A stretch of 37,051 bases of DNA, from assembly GCA_947589375.1 (NCBI GenBank), contig CANQAO010000001.1, positions 1 to 37,051 on the forward strand, in the 5' to 3' direction. The position numbers and the translations under genes were made by a program. The DNA comes from an uncultured Bacilli bacterium (GTDB lineage Bacteria > Bacillota_I > Bacilli_A > RF39 > UBA660). This document shows, in pieces, positions 35,136 to 37,051 of the stretch (the stretch's first letter is position 1; every line of letters starts with the position of its first letter). The notes beneath the pieces are model-generated. The model made no database searches. It was not told the origin of the DNA and saw only the letters and a program-made list of their open reading frames with translations.

Positions 35136-35166
35136 AATGGTATTAACACTATATTGTTTTTTTTTA
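35121..35166 (+). terminator. Terminator of the small membrane protein gene
   Basis: Stem ACAATATAG (35127-35135) with CTATATTGT (35149-35157), extended by the A run before it pairing with the long T run to 35165. The stop codon is inside the 5' arm. Confidence 0.85.
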
Positions 35167-35189
35167 TGAAATTATAAAAAAGGTTTTTA

Positions 35190-35208
35190 TTTGTCATTTT
35201 TAGACAAA
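35190..35208. promoter_or_regulatory. Palindrome upstream of the acyl-CoA synthetase promoter
   Basis: TTTGTC, 7 bases, GACAAA, ending five bases before the -35. It looks like a dimeric repressor or activator site, but no regulator can be named. Confidence 0.4.
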
Positions 35209-35213
35209 AAGTG

Positions 35214-35242
35214 TTGAGATTTAAAGAAATAATTGATATAAT
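35214..35242 (+). promoter_or_regulatory. Promoter of the AMP-forming ligase gene
   Basis: -35 TTGAGA (35214-35219), 17-bp spacer, extended -10 TGATATAAT (-10 at 35237-35242). The leader is about 30 bases. Confidence 0.8.
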
Positions 35243-35279
35243 ACAATTTGTAGTATGTTGTACGATAGGGGGAATTTGA

Positions 35280-37051
35280 ATGACAGAAAATATAACTATG
35301 ATGAATGAGGAAAAAACTAAAGAAATAATTTTTCATTCACCAAAACTCGATAAAGAAAAAAGTGGGGAACTTACTGGCTATGCTTCGATTGATAAACCTT
35401 GGCTAAAATATTATAAAGAAGGAGTAGACAAAACACCTATTCCTCACATGTCCATTTATGAAATCATAAAAGAAAACAATAAGAATAGACTTAGTAATAT
35501 TGCTATTGATTTTCGCACTAGTCAAAATAATTTTTCAAAAGGGATTGAAATTACTTATGATAAATATTTCAAACGTATTGAAAATATTGCCCGATCATAT
35601 ATCAATATGGGGTTAAAGCCAAATGATATTGTAGTAACATTATTACCAAATGTTCCAGAAAGCAGAATGCTTATATATGGTTTAAATATTTTAGGCGTAA
35701 CAGTTTACCCTGTGTCTCTTATGGCATCTGCCGGACAAGTAGATCAAATTTTAGCAGAAAACAATGTTAAAAATGTAGTAGTTTTTGCAGGCTTTTATGA
35801 TAAATTTAAATCAATAATTACATCTCGTAATCTTGATAGTGTTCTGTATGTTACGGGTACTGAATCTTTGCCCAAATTTTTAAAAATTCTTAACAAATTA
35901 AAAAATCAAAAAACAGATGCTTCTTTGACAAAAGAAAATGTTTTACTATGGGATGAGTTTGATAAATTAAAAAAAGGTTACAAAGAAGAATTGAAACCTT
36001 ATTATGATAAAGATCATACCGCTATTGTCGTAGGAACTAGTGGAACTACTGGAATTCCTAAAGGTGTTTGTTTAACTGATGACAATTTAAATGCAATTGC
36101 TATTCAACATCGATTAAGCGATATTATTAAAGAAGAAGAAACAATGCTTGATGCTTTAATTCAATCTATTGGATATGGAGTATCAACAATGCATTATACA
36201 ACAGTTTATGGACACAAAAATATATTAATCCCAGAATTATTAACGGATAAATTTTCAGAGGTACTTTGTAAGACACAACCTGATCATTTTACAGGAGGAC
36301 CAGTTCATGTTCAATATTTAGCTAATAGTAAAGAATTTGCCGAAGGAAAAATTCCAAAAATTAAAAATTTAGTTTCTGGTGGAGCTACATTATCTAAAGA
36401 ATTAGAAAGAAAAGTTAATCAAGTAGATGAGGGCTATGTCGAAAAAGAAAACGATGATAAAATTATGGTAAGACAAGGCTTTGGAGCTACTGAAAATGGT
36501 GGTTGCGGGGCCTATGCTCGAAAGGGAACATATAAATTTGGTGGTGTTGGTATCCCATTACCATATGATACAATTGCCGTATTTGAGCCAGATTCAGATC
36601 ATGAACTTCAATATAATGAAGAAGGCGAGTTATGTATAGAAGGCCCTACAGTTATGAAAGAATATCTAAATAATCCAGATGAAACTAGAAAGGTCTTAAA
36701 GCAACATAGTGATGGTAAAACATGGTTACATTTAGCTGACTTAGGCAAAATTGATGAGGATGGACAAGTGTTTATTACAGACAGAATTAAGAACATATTT
36801 ATGAGAACCGGTTTTAATATTCATCCTTCTAAAATACAAGAATTTTTAAATTCTTTACCTTGTGTAAAAGATTCAGTAGTTATTGGTGTAGATCACCCAG
36901 ATGAACAAAAAGTACCTGTGGCTTTTATTACTTTAACTGATGATGCTTTAGGAAATGAAAAAGACGTTTTAGAATATATTCAAAAAATGTGTTATGACAA
37001 TTTGGAAGAACTTTCTATTCCATATGATTGGGTTATTAGTGATGAATTACC
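35280..37051 (+). CDS. AMP-binding acyl-CoA synthetase-like enzyme, partial at right edge
   Basis: 590 codons are visible with no stop before the edge. It belongs to the ANL adenylating family: P-loop motif VVGTSGTTGIPKG (about 248-260), GFGATENGG (A5 motif), DLGKIDEDG (A7/A8 Asp), then ITDRIKN. The conserved C-terminal lysine lies beyond the window. The N-terminal GYASIDKPWLKYY is a segment I have seen in Firmicute ligases of this type. It activates a carboxylic acid as acyl-AMP, but acyl-CoA formation and the substrate cannot be told from sequence. AGGGGG precedes the ATG. It has its own promoter and a nearby palindrome. Confidence 0.88.
   Translation, partial: MTENITMMNEEKTKEIIFHSPKLDKEKSGELTGYASIDKPWLKYYKEGVDKTPIPHMSIYEIIKENNKNRLSNIAIDFRTSQNNFSKGIEITYDKYFKRIENIARSYINMGLKPNDIVVTLLPNVPESRMLIYGLNILGVTVYPVSLMASAGQVDQILAENNVKNVVVFAGFYDKFKSIITSRNLDSVLYVTGTESLPKFLKILNKLKNQKTDASLTKENVLLWDEFDKLKKGYKEELKPYYDKDHTAIVVGTSGTTGIPKGVCLTDDNLNAIAIQHRLSDIIKEEETMLDALIQSIGYGVSTMHYTTVYGHKNILIPELLTDKFSEVLCKTQPDHFTGGPVHVQYLANSKEFAEGKIPKIKNLVSGGATLSKELERKVNQVDEGYVEKENDDKIMVRQGFGATENGGCGAYARKGTYKFGGVGIPLPYDTIAVFEPDSDHELQYNEEGELCIEGPTVMKEYLNNPDETRKVLKQHSDGKTWLHLADLGKIDEDGQVFITDRIKNIFMRTGFNIHPSKIQEFLNSLPCVKDSVVIGVDHPDEQKVPVAFITLTDDALGNEKDVLEYIQKMCYDNLEELSIPYDWVISDEL

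Overview
The window is a chromosomal replication-origin region from a low-GC, AT-rich Gram-positive bacterium of the Bacilli/Firmicutes type. The gene order closely follows the Bacillus subtilis origin: rpmH-rnpA-yidC-jag-mnmE-mnmG-rsmG-noc on one arm, and dnaA-dnaN-recF-gyrB-gyrA, then ffs/tadA-dnaX-ebfC-recR-bofA-holB-ricT-trmN6-rsmI-pth-mfd-spoVT on the other. Strong AGGAGG-type ribosome binding sites and TTGACA/TATAAT promoters are present. TGA, TAG and TAA all end genes and Trp is read from TGG, so the code is standard and not the mycoplasma one. A reduced, host-associated member of the Bacilli is a reasonable guess, but the species is not determined.

Layout: (1) 1-2763, minus strand: edge of a possible transposase, an rRNA m5C methyltransferase, and a Noc/ParB protein with a very long disordered insert. 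(2) 2785-8941, minus strand: one operon from a consensus promoter, rpmH to rsmG (ribosome, RNase P, membrane insertase, tRNA/rRNA modification). (3) 8951-10660: bipartite oriC with DnaA boxes on both sides of dnaA. (4) 10683-18018: dnaN, a ComK-family gene where yaaA usually sits, then recF-gyrB-gyrA from their own promoter. (5) 18034-18764: a gene-free array of eight parS centromere sites in nested long repeats. (6) 18811-29450: small SRP RNA, tadA, and a long run of replication, repair and RNA-modification genes ending with mfd. (7) 29480-31773: a minus-strand pair (family II pyrophosphatase plus an unknown membrane-anchored protein), head-on to replication. (8) 31897-34720: spoVT, a T-box leader, a dUTPase gene broken by an in-frame TAG, and metG. 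(9) 34757-37051: a small membrane protein and the start of an AMP-forming acyl-CoA-synthetase-like enzyme running off the edge.

Functionally the window is the origin segregation and initiation module. DnaA acts on oriC, the clamp, clamp loader and gyrase genes lie next to it, and a dense ParB loading site lies about 9 kb away. The least ordinary items are the parS array, the enlarged Noc with Noc-type specificity residues beside ParB-type sites, the short ComK homologue inside the origin cluster, and the amber codon in dut under T-box control. Gene starts were chosen from ribosome binding sites and family N-termini. Family assignments are from recognised motifs and synteny, with no database search.
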